From the NCBI RefSeq assembly GCF_013260645.1, contig NZ_CP053921.1, positions 2,591,289-2,655,288 of the forward strand: a DNA stretch of 64,000 bases. The letters run 5' to 3'. Positions 9,233 to 20,937 of this stretch are shown piece after piece. The position numbers and the translations under genes were made by a program. The stretch is from Erythrobacter mangrovi. Lineage in GTDB: Bacteria > Pseudomonadota > Alphaproteobacteria > Sphingomonadales > Sphingomonadaceae. A model generated the notes under the pieces. The model was not told the origin of the DNA. It saw nothing but the letters and a program-made list of their open reading frames with translations, and did no database searches. Numbering within the stretch: the first letter of the stretch is position 1; every line of letters starts with the position of its first letter.

Positions 9233-10628
9233 CGGCGAACAGCCTGGACAGGAACGGATTGAGCAGGCGGCCCTGTGGATCTAGCGACCTGCGCACCGCC
9301 ATCGCCTCTGCAAACATCGGATAGAGTGCCTTCAAATCGGGCGCAGCGAGCGAATGGAGCTTGCCCCAATGCGGCCGCCCACTGGCCTCGCGCAGCACGG
9401 GTTCAACAAGGTCGAACATCCAGTCGTTGGCTTCCTTGTAATAGGCATGGACGGCGATCGATCCCGACTCGCGTCCGTTGAAGGGGGAAAGCCAGGCGTC
9501 GTCGGGGGCCACGATACGCGCCTCGATCGGGAAGAACACATCCTTGGCCTCCCGCTCTATCCGCGCGATGATTTCGCGCAGCGCCGCGACCTGCTGTTCG
9601 ATCGGCAGGTGGTATTCCATCTCCTTGAATCGCACCGGACGCGCATTGGCGAGGAGCTTCCATCCCTCGTCCACCGCGATCTCCGGCGGTGCGCCGTCGA
9701 GGAAGTGGGCAGCGAAGCGGCGACGCAGCGCGGGGGTGAACTCGAACAGGTCGCGCAGCGTCTTGAGTTCCATCAGCGCATCGGTGTCGACATCGGGCCC
9801 GCGTGGAAGGACAGGCTCGTCGGTCACGTCATGCGTGACCAGCGCCGACTTGCCGGTGAATGGCAGGACGAGGAATTCGGCATTGCGATGCTGTTCGGCC
9901 AAGGCCGGCCACTGGTCGAGCAGCGTATCGGTATCGACCACGCGAACGACCTTCTTGACCCGGCTTAACGGCCAGTTGTGCAGCGTCACCTGGCTGACCA
10001 CGCCGAAGGCGCCCAGCCCGACACGGGCGGCATCGAATACCTCGGGCCGTTGGTCGCGATTGCATTCGATCACCGTTCCGTCTGGCGCAACGATACGCAT
10101 GCCGGTGACCCGGCCGTGGAGAGCGGGCACGCCTTTGCCCGTGCCATGCGTCCCGGTCGCCAGCGCCCCGCCAAGCGTTTGCTTGTCGATATCGGGCAGG
10201 TTGATCATTTCCTGCCCGATCTCCGCCAGTGTAGGCCCAAGCGCAGAGAGCTTTGTGCCCGCACCCACGGTAGCGGTCATGGCCTTATCGTCGCTCGCCA
10301 CGATCCCGCTCAGCCGGTCGAGCGAAAGCAGGGTTCCCTCGGTCGGAACGATGGCGTTGAAGCTGTGCCCGGCACCGACTGGCCGGATCGGCACGGGCGT
10401 ATCGGGCAGCAAGCGGGCCAGTTCCGCCTCATCGGCGGGCGCGGCGCGGCGGGCGGGATAGGAATGGGCGATACCCGACCAGTTGCTCCAAAGGGCCCGA
10501 CCCTCTGCATCGATCGGAGGCGGCCCCACGGGGTCGCGGTTGCGCAAGGCCACCCTGCCCCCCAGTCCAGCGGCTCCCGCGGCGACTGCTGCGGCCGAAC
10601 CGAGCAGGATCTTGCGGCGCGTCGTCAT
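9225..10628 (-). CDS. Sugar-1,4-lactone oxidase family FAD protein, Tat signal
   Basis: 467 residues. The leader TTRRKILLGSAAAVAAG has the twin-arginine pattern for folded export. The FAD-binding PCMH domain shows RPVGAGHSFN, with the His that binds FAD covalently in alditol and lactone oxidases, and GTGKGVPALHG. The C-terminal ALO domain ends with the family hallmark PHWGK. Members oxidise D-arabinono-1,4-lactone, L-gulono-lactone or alditols. The start at 10628 overlaps the cytochrome c stop by 4 bp (ATGA). The frame stays open upstream to 11747, but that extension runs antisense through the TetR gene and is discarded. Pairing with a cytochrome suggests electrons leave to the respiratory chain rather than to oxygen. 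Confidence 0.85.
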   Translation of the reverse strand: MTTRRKILLGSAAAVAAGAAGLGGRVALRNRDPVGPPPIDAEGRALWSNWSGIAHSYPARRAAPADEAELARLLPDTPVPIRPVGAGHSFNAIVPTEGTLLSLDRLSGIVASDDKAMTATVGAGTKLSALGPTLAEIGQEMINLPDIDKQTLGGALATGTHGTGKGVPALHGRVTGMRIVAPDGTVIECNRDQRPEVFDAARVGLGAFGVVSQVTLHNWPLSRVKKVVRVVDTDTLLDQWPALAEQHRNAEFLVLPFTGKSALVTHDVTDEPVLPRGPDVDTDALMELKTLRDLFEFTPALRRRFAAHFLDGAPPEIAVDEGWKLLANARPVRFKEMEYHLPIEQQVAALREIIARIEREAKDVFFPIEARIVAPDDAWLSPFNGRESGSIAVHAYYKEANDWMFDLVEPVLREASGRPHWGKLHSLAAPDLKALYPMFAEAMAVRRSLDPQGRLLNPFLSRLFADG

Positions 10629-10978
10629 TGCCCTCTCCCAGCCATGAAACGGATCAGTGCCTTGAGATCGGCAGGCGAGCACTCGAAGCACTGTCCCCCC
10701 GCGGGCATGCCGTTGATGCCGCCGATCGCGCTGGCGAGAAGAACGTCCTCGCCCTTGGCCCAGCGCGGGTCCCACTGCGTCCGGTCCCCGGTCAGCGGAG
10801 CCTGTGCGTCCGTGACGGTGTGACAAGCCTTGCAGGAGCGCTCGTAGAGTGCGGCAAGGCGCAAGTCCGCGGGGGTTAGTGCGGCGCTCTGCGCTTCGGT
10901 GAGCGGCTTGGGCGGAGCTTCGGCCGCCCCGCATGCCGCGAGGGCCAAAGCCATCCCCAAAATCACATAACTTCGCAT
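10625..10978 (-). CDS. Lipoprotein cytochrome c5-type
   Basis: 117 residues starting at ATG 10978. The lipobox is ALAACG. One haem site, CKACH, is followed by GDRTQWDPRWAKGED and the c5-type Cys pair in the segment GGQCFECSPADLKALI. That arrangement (two extra Cys and a terminal helix) is typical of cytochrome c5. It is the first gene of the minus-strand operon with the lactone oxidase and the PLP enzyme, and probably takes electrons from the oxidase in the periplasm. The preceding bases GGGAGGGCACCT contain the ribosome site. Confidence 0.85.
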   Translation of the reverse strand: MRSYVILGMALALAACGAAEAPPKPLTEAQSAALTPADLRLAALYERSCKACHTVTDAQAPLTGDRTQWDPRWAKGEDVLLASAIGGINGMPAGGQCFECSPADLKALIRFMAGRGQ

Positions 10979-11005
10979 AGGTGCCCTCCCAGCTCCTTGC
11001 ATTTT

Positions 11006-11021
11006 TATAGTTATCGCTATA
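11006..11021. promoter_or_regulatory. Palindrome, candidate TetR operator
   Basis: TATAGTTATCGCTATA is an imperfect 16-bp inverted repeat (12 of 16 bases symmetric) in the 64-bp gap between the divergent cytochrome c5 and TetR genes. Its position suits autorepression and control of the redox operon by the adjacent TetR. Confidence 0.5.
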
Positions 11022-11042
11022 TTTCGAGTCAACGGTGAATCC

Positions 11043-11651
11043 ATGGCACGCAAACCGGTCCAGAAACGCGCGATCGCGACCTATGAAAAGCTGCTCGATG
11101 CGGCCGGCGAGCTGCTGGAAGAGCTCGGCGTGGAGCGGATCTCGACCAACCTCGTCGCCAAGCGCGCCGGGGTCAGTCCCCCCACCCTCTACAACTACTT
11201 TTCGGACAAGTACGACCTGCTGGCAGCACTGGGCGAGCGGCTGATGGAGCGACAGAATGCGCTGGTCCCGCTCGATCCGGGTGTGGACGAACGAGCCATT
11301 GCCGCAGCGCTGCTGGCCCATATCGAAGTGACGCTGGCTCATCCCGGAGGCCCCTGGGTGATGCGGATGCTGCGCGCGGTCCCGCAACTGGCGAAGGTTC
11401 GCCTGGCCTCTCACCGTGCACTGGCAGCGCAGTTGGTGGAGCAGGCCCTTGCGCTGGATCCTTCCCTTGATCGAACTGCTCTGGAACGTCGATCCCGGCT
11501 CGTGGTCGAGCTCGGCTACGCCGCTATCGAGATGGTGTTCGACGAAAGCGGGCAGGATGCCGAGGCGATCATGCTCGATACGGCCAGGGCGATCGGCGCG
11601 CTGCTTGACCAATCCAACGGCCAGGCCCAATCGGACCGGCAGTTGCCGTGA
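11043..11651 (+). CDS. TetR family transcriptional regulator
   Basis: 202 residues. The N-terminal helix-turn-helix has [21 protein letters not shown], a canonical TetR recognition segment, followed by a helical ligand-binding domain with no recognisable pocket signature. It is divergent from the cytochrome c5/lactone oxidase/PLP enzyme operon and shares a short intergenic region containing an inverted repeat. It ends about 60 bp before a cysteine-synthase-like gene in the same direction. By context it likely represses the divergent operon. Confidence 0.88.
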   Translation: MARKPVQKRAIATYEKLLDAAGELLEELGVERISTNLVAKRAGVSPPTLYNYFSDKYDLLAALGERLMERQNALVPLDPGVDERAIAAALLAHIEVTLAHPGGPWVMRMLRAVPQLAKVRLASHRALAAQLVEQALALDPSLDRTALERRSRLVVELGYAAIEMVFDESGQDAEAIMLDTARAIGALLDQSNGQAQSDRQLP

Positions 11652-11710
11652 TCGGCCAATGCGGCGATGAAGGTCGCCAGCATAGTTCCAGTGGAAGGAA
11701 CCACTCTCGA

Positions 11711-12808
11711 ATGCCGCCTGCCAATCCCAGCAATTGCCCGCTACCAACCAATCGCGAATGGGCCAATTGGGCCGTGGGGCGGATCGAAGCCGACTACAAC
11801 CGGTCCGCGGACTCGCACCTGATCCCCGTCCCCGTTCCCGCGCTCCCCAACATCGCGCTCTACCTCAAGGACGAGTCGAGCCATCCCACGGGCAGCCTCA
11901 AACACCGTCTGGCGCGCTCGCTGTTCCTCTATGCCCTGTGCAACGGGTGGATCGACAAGGGCACGCCGGTGATCGAGGCTTCGAGCGGGTCGACCGCCGT
12001 GTCGGAGGCCTATTTCGCGCGCATGCTAGGGCTCGATTTCCATGCCGTCATGCCCAAGAGCACGGCTCTGGCGAAGATCGAGGCGATCGAATTTTACGGC
12101 GGACACTGCCATTTCGTCGATTGCGCTGCCGATACGTACGACGCCGCCCCCGCGCTCGCGGCGGAGCTGGGCGGGCATTACATGGACCAGTTCACCTATG
12201 CCGAGCGCGCCACCGACTGGCGCGGCAACAACAATATCGCCGAGTCCATCTTTGCGCAGATGGCGCGCGAGCCCTGCCCTGTCCCTCGCTGGATCGTCTG
12301 TGGCGCAGGCACCGGAGGCACCTCGGCGACGATCGGACGCTATGTGCGCTACAATCGTCATGCGACGCAGGTCTGTGTTGCCGATCCCCAGGCTTCGGTG
12401 TTCCACCGGCACTGGGCCGACCGCGCGGTCCTTCGCGTCGAAGGCCCATCGAGCCTGATCGAAGGGATCGGCCGGCCACGGATGGAAGCGAGCTTCCTGC
12501 CCGAAGTGGTCGACCGCGTCGAAGCGGTTAGCGACGCCCAAAGCATAGCCGCCACTCGCGTCATCAGTCGCCTGCTCGGGCGCCGCGTGGGCGGTTCGAC
12601 CGGCACGAACATGTGGGTTTGCGCGATGCTGGCCGATGAAATGGCGCGGCGCGGCGAATGCGGCTCAATCGTCTCGATCCTGTGCGACGAAGGCACGCGC
12701 TACGCCGACACCCTGTTCGATGACGATTGGCTGGCCGATCGCGGCGTGGCGATCGCAGAGCCGCAGGACCGGCTGGAACAGTTCCTCGCCAGCGGTTCGC
12801 TTAGCTAA
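11711..12808 (+). CDS. Cysteine synthase/desulfhydrase-like PLP enzyme
   Basis: 365 residues of the fold-type II PLP family. The start at ATG 11711 is favoured by GGAAGGAA just upstream over the GTG at 11648 that overlaps the TetR stop. [10 protein letters not shown] holds the Schiff-base Lys, [10 protein letters not shown] is the substrate-binding loop, and [14 protein letters not shown] binds the phosphate. The architecture resembles CysK, and the long C-terminus resembles the Cds1-type L-cysteine desulfhydrases that release sulfide. I cannot separate synthase from desulfhydrase by sequence alone. It converges with the LysR gene, with 2 bp between stops. Confidence 0.75.
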   Translation: MPPANPSNCPLPTNREWANWAVGRIEADYNRSADSHLIPVPVPALPNIALYLKDESSHPTGSLKHRLARSLFLYALCNGWIDKGTPVIEASSGSTAVSEAYFARMLGLDFHAVMPKSTALAKIEAIEFYGGHCHFVDCAADTYDAAPALAAELGGHYMDQFTYAERATDWRGNNNIAESIFAQMAREPCPVPRWIVCGAGTGGTSATIGRYVRYNRHATQVCVADPQASVFHRHWADRAVLRVEGPSSLIEGIGRPRMEASFLPEVVDRVEAVSDAQSIAATRVISRLLGRRVGGSTGTNMWVCAMLADEMARRGECGSIVSILCDEGTRYADTLFDDDWLADRGVAIAEPQDRLEQFLASGSLS

Positions 12809-12810
12809 GC

Positions 12811-13713
12811 TCAGGTCCCGCAGCTCGCCAGCGTGTCCCTAAAGGCGTCGATCAGCCAGCTGGTCGCGGGACCCGGCCGGGCGTCACGACGCCATAGCGC
12901 GCTGAGGTCATAATTGCCCCCCGGCCTTTCGGGCAGGTCGAGTTCGACCAGCGCCCCGCTGGCAAGGTCCGAAGCGACCATCGGACGCGGCATATTGCCC
13001 CAGCCGATACCTTCTTTGAGCAAGGCATGCTTGGCACCGAGATCGCCCAGGCGCCAGCTTAGTGGGCTGAACACGGAGAATTCGCGGCCGACGGTCAGGC
13101 TCGACCGGTCGGTCAGCACGAGTTGCAGGTGCTCGCGGCTTTCGCCCGGGCGTACGTCGGCGCGAGCCAGCGGATGATCCGGGGCCGCGACCGGAACGAG
13201 CTCCACCTGCCCGATGACCTGCCGTTCCAGCTCCGGATGGTTGTCGATCACGGGACCCCCGATGCCAAGCGCGGTCTCCCCGCTCAGCAGGCAAGCTGCG
13301 ACCGCCCCCAGTCCCTCCGCCCGCAAGTGGAGTGCGACGGTGGGGAACATCGTGCGGAATTCGCGCAAGACCTGCGCCGTTGCCTCGCCTGGGACCATGA
13401 CGTCGACCACCAGCCCGACTTCGCTCTCCAGCCCGGCATGGAAGCTGCGGGTCTTAGCCAGCAAGGCATCCGCGCGATCGGTCACCGCGCGCGCTTCAGG
13501 GAGCAGGCCGCGCCCCGCATCGGTGAGCACCGGCCTGCGCGACCCCTCGCGCTCGAACAAAGTCACGCCGAGCATCTGTTCCATCTGCGCGATACCATAG
13601 CTGATCGCCGAAACCGCCCGCCCCATGCGCCGCGCGGCACCGCCAAAGCTGCCCTCCTCCTCCACCGCGAGGAAGATACGCAACTGGTCGAGGCTCGGTT
13701 CGCCAATCTTCAT
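12811..13713 (-). CDS. LysR family transcriptional regulator
   Basis: 300 residues. The N-terminal winged helix LDQLRIFLAVEEEGSFGGAA and the following IAQMEQMLGVTLFERE are standard LysR features. The C-terminal effector domain shows the periplasmic-binding-protein-like fold with PVAAPDHPLARAD. It is divergent from pirin, azoreductase and DoxX, the typical arrangement for a regulator of an electrophile- or quinone-responsive unit, and most likely activates that unit. Confidence 0.9.
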   Translation of the reverse strand: MKIGEPSLDQLRIFLAVEEEGSFGGAARRMGRAVSAISYGIAQMEQMLGVTLFEREGSRRPVLTDAGRGLLPEARAVTDRADALLAKTRSFHAGLESEVGLVVDVMVPGEATAQVLREFRTMFPTVALHLRAEGLGAVAACLLSGETALGIGGPVIDNHPELERQVIGQVELVPVAAPDHPLARADVRPGESREHLQLVLTDRSSLTVGREFSVFSPLSWRLGDLGAKHALLKEGIGWGNMPRPMVASDLASGALVELDLPERPGGNYDLSALWRRDARPGPATSWLIDAFRDTLASCGT

Positions 13714-13737
13714 TGTTCGAATTTCCTGAACATCTTG

Positions 13738-13761
13738 CCAGATTTTATCTCACTTATCTGG
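13738..13761. promoter_or_regulatory. Inverted repeat, candidate LysR binding site
   Basis: CCAGAT and ATCTGG separated by 12 bases in the divergent LysR-pirin intergenic region. The dyad size fits the T-N11-A type LysR box and lies 55 bp before the pirin start. Confidence 0.45.
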
Positions 13762-13816
13762 TGGGCGAGCAAGGCTTATCTCCGCATCACACAGTCACTC
13801 CCACAGGAGAAACGCC

Positions 13817-14518
13817 ATGATCGAACTTCGACCCTTTGAAAGCCTCGGCGCGGCCAACCACGGTTGGCTCGATGCCCACCATCATTTCTCCTTCGCCGGC
13901 TACCACGATCCGGCGCGGGTGAACTGGGGCAGCCTGCGCGTGTGGAACGACGATACCATCGCGCCGCACACCGGCTTCCCGACCCACCCGCACAATGACA
14001 TGGAGATCATCACCTACGTCCGCAAAGGCGCGATCACGCACCGCGACAGCATGGGCAATGAAGGCCGCACCGAAGCGGGCGACGTCCAGGTGATGAGTGC
14101 CGGCAGCGGTATCCGCCACTCGGAATACAATCTCGAGGACGAGGATACGCAGATCTTCCAGATCTGGATCATCCCGAGCCAGCGTGGCGGCGAGCCGGGT
14201 TGGGGCGCCCGTCCCTTCCCCAAGGACGATCGCGCCGGACGGTTCGTGCCCCTCGCAAGCGGTGCGGCGAACGACGATGATGCCCTGCAGATCCGCACCG
14301 ACGCCCGCGTGCTCGGCGCGACGGTGAAGGCAGGCGAAAGCGTGACCTACACTCCCCGCGACCCTTCGCGGCACCTCTACCTCGTGCCCGCCACCGGAAA
14401 GGTGAAGGTCGAAGGCGTCGAAGCCAAGGCTCGCGACGGCATCGCCATCACCCAGCAGGCCAGCGTCACCATCACCGCGCTCGAAGACAGCGAGCTGGTG
14501 CTCGTCGACGCAGCCTGA
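13817..14518 (+). CDS. Pirin family protein (bicupin, YhhW-like)
   Basis: 233 residues. The N-terminal cupin carries the metal-binding His residues in HHHFSFAGYHDP and THPHNDMEIITYV, and GSGIRHSEYN completes the first cupin. The second, degenerate cupin follows from about residue 150. Bacterial YhhW-type pirins have quercetin dioxygenase activity in vitro, while their physiological role is unclear. The gene is first of a three-gene run with azoreductase and DoxX, with an AGGAG-type ribosome site (CAGGAGAAACGCC) before the ATG. Confidence 0.92.
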   Translation: MIELRPFESLGAANHGWLDAHHHFSFAGYHDPARVNWGSLRVWNDDTIAPHTGFPTHPHNDMEIITYVRKGAITHRDSMGNEGRTEAGDVQVMSAGSGIRHSEYNLEDEDTQIFQIWIIPSQRGGEPGWGARPFPKDDRAGRFVPLASGAANDDDALQIRTDARVLGATVKAGESVTYTPRDPSRHLYLVPATGKVKVEGVEAKARDGIAITQQASVTITALEDSELVLVDAA

Positions 14519-14594
14519 GTTGTCCCCCCGGCCCTGCCCCTCCTCCCCCTCCCTCTCGCGGGGGCAGGGCCACCCTCACCCAAGGAGATTTCCC

Positions 14595-15191
14595 ATGACC
14601 AATATCCTCCATATCACCGCCAGCATCCGTAATGACGACCAGTCGGTCTCGCGCAGCCTCAGCAACAGGCTGGTCGAAGGCCTCGTCGCCAGGACCGGCG
14701 CCCGAGTCACCAGCCGCGACCTCGCCACCAACGAGCTTCCCTTCATCGATGAGGCGCGTTTCGCGGCCAATCTCACGCCCCACGCCGAACGCAGCACCGA
14801 ACAGCACGAACTGGCAGCCATCGGCGACGAACTGATCGCCGAACTCGAAGCCGCCGATACGATCGTGTTCGGCGTCCCGGTCTACAATTTCTCTGTACCC
14901 GCCACGGTCAAGGCATGGGCCGACCTCGTCGCCCGCGCCGGCACCACCTTCCGCTACACCGCTAACGGTCCCGAAGGCCTGCTCAAGGACAAGAAGGTGT
15001 TCATCGCGGTCGCTTCGGGCGGGACATCGGTTGGCAGCGCGATCGACTTCATGACCCCATGGCTGACGCATTTCCTCGGCTTCATCGGCATCACCGATGT
15101 CGAGATCGTCGCAGCCGACGCCATCATGGGCGCAGGCGGCGAGGAGAAGATCGCCGCAGCCCACCAGCAAGCCGAACTCCTGGCGGCCTGA
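14595..15191 (+). CDS. azoR: FMN-dependent NADH-azoreductase
   Basis: 198 residues from ATG 14595, preceded by AAGGAG at ideal distance; the frame opens earlier but without support. The flavodoxin-like fold is seen in ITASIRNDDQSVSRSL (FMN phosphate loop), PVYNFSVPATVKAWADLVARA, and the glycine-rich VASGGTSVGS. AzoR reduces quinones and azo compounds by two-electron transfer in the cytoplasm and protects against thiol-reactive electrophiles. It lies between pirin and DoxX under a LysR regulator. Confidence 0.92.
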   Translation: MTNILHITASIRNDDQSVSRSLSNRLVEGLVARTGARVTSRDLATNELPFIDEARFAANLTPHAERSTEQHELAAIGDELIAELEAADTIVFGVPVYNFSVPATVKAWADLVARAGTTFRYTANGPEGLLKDKKVFIAVASGGTSVGSAIDFMTPWLTHFLGFIGITDVEIVAADAIMGAGGEEKIAAAHQQAELLAA

Positions 15192-15218
15192 GCCCCGACG
15201 ACGCGAAAGGAAATTGCC

Positions 15219-15641
15219 ATGAACACGATTACCGAAAGCTACACCCAGGGTCCGGCCGCCACCTCGTCGAGCGACTGGCTGGCGCTAGGCGCCCGCATCC
15301 TGCTCGCTGCCATCTTCGTGCTTGCGGGCCTCAGCAAGGCGACCGATCCCGTTGGAACCATGGGCTATATCGCCTCGATCGGCCTGCCCTTCCCCGAACT
15401 GGCGCTGATCGGCGCAATCGCGGTCGAAGTGCTTGGCGGTCTCGCCCTGATCGCGGGCTTCAAGACCCGTGCGGTGGCGCTGGTGCTGGCAGCGTTCAGC
15501 ATCGTCACCGCCGCCGCGTTCCACAACCAGTTGGGTGACCAGACCCAATTCGTGATGTTCTTCAAGAACGTCGCGATGGCGGGTGGCTTCCTGCAGGTCG
15601 CAGCCTTCGGTCCGGGGCGCTTCTCGATCGACCGTCGCTGA
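15219..15641 (+). CDS. DoxX family membrane protein
   Basis: 140 residues with four hydrophobic spans. The first contains LGARILLAAIFVLAGLSK, and the region LIGAIAVEVLGGLALIAGF matches DoxX/SURF4-like proteins. Family members often accompany quinone- or thiol-stress enzymes in the inner membrane. It is the last gene of the pirin-azoreductase run, 27 bp after azoR with AAAGGAAA upstream, and is followed by a strong bidirectional hairpin. Confidence 0.88.
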   Translation: MNTITESYTQGPAATSSSDWLALGARILLAAIFVLAGLSKATDPVGTMGYIASIGLPFPELALIGAIAVEVLGGLALIAGFKTRAVALVLAAFSIVTAAAFHNQLGDQTQFVMFFKNVAMAGGFLQVAAFGPGRFSIDRR

Positions 15642-15657
15642 TTGCCACTAGGCCAAC

Positions 15658-15693
15658 AAATGGCCGGGAGGGTTGCTACCTTCCCGGCCATTT
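15658..15693. terminator. Bidirectional terminator between DoxX and hutU
   Basis: The stem AAATGGCCGGGA(A)G pairs with CTTCCCGGCCATTT around a short loop, with A/T runs on both sides. It serves the plus-strand pirin-azoR-DoxX unit and the minus-strand hut operon, whose hutU stop is at 15711. Confidence 0.85.
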
Positions 15694-15710
15694 CACGTCT
15701 TGTTGGCTGG

Positions 15711-17380
<1,670 letters not shown>

Positions 17381-17384
<4 letters not shown>

Positions 17385-18172
17385 GCGATGTCTCCGATGG
17401 TCAGGCGGATCTGTTCGAAAACCTCCGCCAGCACGTCGCGCAAAGGCGCTGCTTTTTCAGGGGAATAGGCGAAGGGCGCTTGTTCGCTGGCAAGGTAGCA
17501 ATCCTGCACGATCTCCATCTGGATCGCATGGACGCCGCCTGCCGGGTTGCCGTAATGGCGGGTGGTCCAGCCGCCCTTGAACCGGCCATCGAGCACTACG
17601 CTGAAGCGGTCCACCGCCTCGCAAGCGATCACCGCCGCACGCCCGATTTCTGGATCGCAGCTGGTGCCGGAATTGGTGCCGATGTTGAGGTCGGGCAGCC
17701 GCCCCTCGAACAGGAATGGCAGGGTCGAGCGGATCGAATGGCAGTCATACAGCACCGCCACGCCATGCAGCTGGCGGACCCGCTCGATCTGCGCGCGCAG
17801 CGCGGCGTGGTAAGGACCGTGAAATGTCGCAAGGCGGCGGGCGATTTCGCCTTCGCCAGGCTCTACCAGCCAGATCGGCTGCCCCTCGAAATCGACCAGT
17901 GGCACCAGGCCGGTGGTGTTCTGGCCCGGGTAGAGCGAAGCCCCATCGGGCGGTCGATTGGCGTCGATGACGTAGCGATTGAAATTGGCGCGCACCACCG
18001 TCGCACCGGGAACCAGCCCCTCGTAGAGTTCGGAGATATGCCAATCGGTATCGGCAAGGCCATGCGCCTCAGGCTTGAGCGTCGCGAGCACCTCTTCGGG
18101 CACCCATGTACCGGAATGCGGATGGCCGAGGATGATCGGCGACGTGCCCTCGATGACGGTGACCGGGTTCAT
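17381..18172 (-). CDS. hutG: N-formylglutamate deformylase (amidohydrolase)
   Basis: 263 residues of the N-formylglutamate amidohydrolase family. HPHSGTWVP near the N-terminus, [12 protein letters not shown] and LYDCHSIRS carry the likely metal ligands. It hydrolyses N-formylglutamate to glutamate and formate, the last step of the five-step histidine route. The presence of hutF divergently supports this reaction rather than formiminoglutamase. Four-base overlaps with hutH and hutU suggest translational coupling. Confidence 0.93.
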
Positions 18173-19704
18173 ACCACCACTTCGCCGATCGAGGCGAACC
18201 CGGCATGATCGGACAGCGGCCCGGACGCAACCAGCCGCGCCATCGCCGCGATATCGCCATCGACCTGCCGGTCCTCTTCAAGCCTGGGGCAGATCTCGCG
18301 GATACGGGCAACCACCGCCTGCAATTCGGCACTGGTCTTGAGCGGCGCGCGGAACTCGATCCCCTGCGCCGCCGCCATGGCTTCGATGCCAAGAATGGCA
18401 GCGAGGTTTTCGTTCATCTCGTGCAGTCGCCGCGCAGCGTGGCAGGCCATCGAGACGTGGTCTTCCTGATTGGCCGAGGTCGGCGTGCTATCGACCGTCC
18501 GCGGATTGGCCAGCGAGCGGTTCTCGCTCATCACCGCCGCCGAAGTGACTTCGGCGATCATCAGGCCCGACTGCAGCCCGGGGTTGGTCGAAAGGAATGC
18601 CGGGAGCCCGAAGCTGAGCGAGGGATCGACCAGCAGTGCGACCCGCCGCTGGGCTATGCTGCCCACCTCGGACACCGCCAGGGCCACCGCGTCCGCCACC
18701 AGGCCCACCGGCTCGGCATGGAAATTGCCACCCGAGACCACTTCGCCGTCCGAGAGGACCAGCGGATTGTCAGTCACCGCATTGGCTTCGATCTTCAGCA
18801 CCTCGCCCGCGTGACGCATCTGGTCGAGGCAGGCGCCCACCACCTGCGGCGCGCAGCGCAGGCAATAGGGGTCCTGCACGCGCAAATCATCCTCGCGGTG
18901 GCTCTCGCGGATTTCCGATCCGTCGAGCATTGCCTTGACGATCCGTGCCGCGGCGATCTGGCCCCAATGGCCGCGCAGCGTGTGAATTTCTTCGCGGAAC
19001 GGCGCGGCAGAGCCCATCGCGGCGTCGATCGACAGCGCAGTCGTGACCAGCGAATTGTTCGCCAGCCGCCAGCTGTCGAACAGCGCGGCGAGCGCCAGCG
19101 CGGTCGAAACCTGCGTACCGTTGAGCAGCGCGAGGCCTTCCTTCGCCTGCAACTCCAACGGATCCATGCCAGCCGCCTGCAACGCTTGCCCGGTCGGGAC
19201 GCGCTGGCCCCGATGGAACACTTCGCCCTCGCCGATCAGCACCGCCGCGACATGCGCCAGCGGGGCCAGGTCGCCCGAGGCCCCGACCGAGCCCTTTTCG
19301 GGCACGACCGGGATGATTTCGTTCGCGACCAGTTGCTGCAGACGCTCGATCACCACCGGCCGAACCGCCGACGCCCCGCGCCCAAGCGAAATGCATTTCA
19401 GCGCGATCACCAGCCGAACGACATCGGCGGACAGCGGATTGCCGAAACCCGCGCTGTGCGAAAGCACGATATTGCGCTGGAGCGTGGCCAGGTCGCCATC
19501 GCCGATGCGGACGCTCGCCAGTTTCCCGAAGCCGGTATTGACCCCGTAGATCGCATTGCCCCCCGCGACCGCCGCATCGAGCCGCTCGACCGCCTGTGCC
19601 ACGGCACGCATCGCCTCGTCCGAGACGTGGAAGGCAGCGCCGCTGCGGTACAGCCCTTCTAGTTGCACCAGACCGACGTGGCCGGGGTTGAGTTCAACGC
19701 TCAT
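18169..19704 (-). CDS. hutH: Histidine ammonia-lyase
   Basis: 511 residues from ATG 19704; the longer frame to 19860 runs into hutI and is rejected. The active-site triad Ala-Ser-Gly that forms the MIO cofactor is seen in [14 protein letters not shown]. The region [15 protein letters not shown] near residue 55 and [12 protein letters not shown] near residue 410 are family signatures. It deaminates histidine to urocanate in the cytoplasm. The start overlaps the end of hutI by 11 bp. Confidence 0.97.
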   Translation of the reverse strand: MSVELNPGHVGLVQLEGLYRSGAAFHVSDEAMRAVAQAVERLDAAVAGGNAIYGVNTGFGKLASVRIGDGDLATLQRNIVLSHSAGFGNPLSADVVRLVIALKCISLGRGASAVRPVVIERLQQLVANEIIPVVPEKGSVGASGDLAPLAHVAAVLIGEGEVFHRGQRVPTGQALQAAGMDPLELQAKEGLALLNGTQVSTALALAALFDSWRLANNSLVTTALSIDAAMGSAAPFREEIHTLRGHWGQIAAARIVKAMLDGSEIRESHREDDLRVQDPYCLRCAPQVVGACLDQMRHAGEVLKIEANAVTDNPLVLSDGEVVSGGNFHAEPVGLVADAVALAVSEVGSIAQRRVALLVDPSLSFGLPAFLSTNPGLQSGLMIAEVTSAAVMSENRSLANPRTVDSTPTSANQEDHVSMACHAARRLHEMNENLAAILGIEAMAAAQGIEFRAPLKTSAELQAVVARIREICPRLEEDRQVDGDIAAMARLVASGPLSDHAGFASIGEVVV

Positions 19705-20911
19705 GAAGGTCTCCACCGGCGATACGCCCGCGCAGCAGGTCGCCGCCGATCCAGTAGCTGAGAAAATCGGGATGTGGTGCGTCCCAGACGGCCAGCTCCG
19801 CGCGCTTGCCGGGGGCGATGCTGCCGTATTCGTCGCCCAACCCCAGGGCGCGTGCGGCATGGCGCGTTGCGCCGGCCAGCGCCTCCTCTGGCGTCAGGCG
19901 GAACAGCGTGCAGGCCATGCTCATCGCCAGCCGCAAAGAGGACATGGGCGAACTGCCGGGATTGCTGTCGGTCGCAACCGCCATGGCCACGCCATGCGTG
20001 CGCAATGCATCGATAGGCGGCAACTGGGTCTCGCGCAGCGCAAAGAAAGCGCCTGGCAGCAGCACGGCCACCACATTCTTCTCGGCCAGGCGAGGTACGT
20101 CGGAGATCGCGAGATATTCAAGGTGGTCCGCGGAAAGCCCGCCGAACTCGGCCGTTAGCACTGCGCCCTTCAGGTCGCTGAGCTGCTCGGCATGAAGCTT
20201 GACCGGCAGGCCAAGGTCGCGCGCGGCTTCGAACACGCGGCGCACCTGTGCTGGCGTAAAGCCGATAGTCTCGCAAAATGCATCGACCGCATCCACAAAG
20301 CCTTCCGCCTGCGCCGCGCGCAGGCCAGGGATGGCGACTTCGTCGATATAGGCGTCGGGCGCATCGGCATATTCGGGCGGCAATGCATGCGCTGCGAGCC
20401 AGGTGGTGAGGATGCGGACCGGGCGGTGCTGCTCGATCGCGCGGGCAACGCGCAACATGCGCATCTCGTGCTCGATGGTGAGGCCATAGCCCGACTTCAC
20501 TTCGATCACTGCGACGCCATCGGCGAGCAGGTCGTCGACGCGGCGTAGCGCGGATCGCAACAGGTCCTGATCGCTCGCCGCGCGCGTCGCCGCAACGGTC
20601 GAACGAATTCCGCCGCCAGCTCGGGCGATCTCTTCGTAGCTCGCCCCACCCAGCCGCAGCGCAAACTCACGCGAGCGATCCCCGCCGAAGACCAGATGCG
20701 TGTGACAGTCGACCAGCGCGGGCGTGACCAGTGCGCCCCCAAGGTCGGTGAGTTGCCAGGTCTTGAATGCCACGGGCAGGTCGATCGCCGACCCGACCCA
20801 GGCAATCCGGCCATTTTCGACCGCGACCGCCCCCGATTCCACTAGGCCATAAGGCGCCCCGCCGTCGACCATGGTCGCCAGCATGCAATTCGCGAAGACT
20901 CGGCCTGACAT
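19694..20911 (-). CDS. hutI: Imidazolonepropionase
   Basis: 405 residues of the amidohydrolase superfamily. The metal motif is [12 protein letters not shown]. Further sites are KLHAEQLSD, the region around LSADHLEYL (metal His), and [13 protein letters not shown] with the catalytic Asp. It opens imidazolonepropionate to N-formimidoylglutamate. It is the first gene of the minus-strand hut operon, divergent from hutF. A GAGGGAAAG ribosome site stands upstream of the ATG. Confidence 0.96.
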   Translation of the reverse strand: MSGRVFANCMLATMVDGGAPYGLVESGAVAVENGRIAWVGSAIDLPVAFKTWQLTDLGGALVTPALVDCHTHLVFGGDRSREFALRLGGASYEEIARAGGGIRSTVAATRAASDQDLLRSALRRVDDLLADGVAVIEVKSGYGLTIEHEMRMLRVARAIEQHRPVRILTTWLAAHALPPEYADAPDAYIDEVAIPGLRAAQAEGFVDAVDAFCETIGFTPAQVRRVFEAARDLGLPVKLHAEQLSDLKGAVLTAEFGGLSADHLEYLAISDVPRLAEKNVVAVLLPGAFFALRETQLPPIDALRTHGVAMAVATDSNPGSSPMSSLRLAMSMACTLFRLTPEEALAGATRHAARALGLGDEYGSIAPGKRAELAVWDAPHPDFLSYWIGGDLLRGRIAGGDLHER

Positions 20912-20937
20912 GGGCTTGCGCTTTCCCTCGACTCGTG

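Noticed and set aside
18205..19662. 485-codon plus-strand frame inside hutH
   Set aside because: Shadow frame rich in Arg/His/Gln opposite an unmistakable histidine ammonia-lyase.
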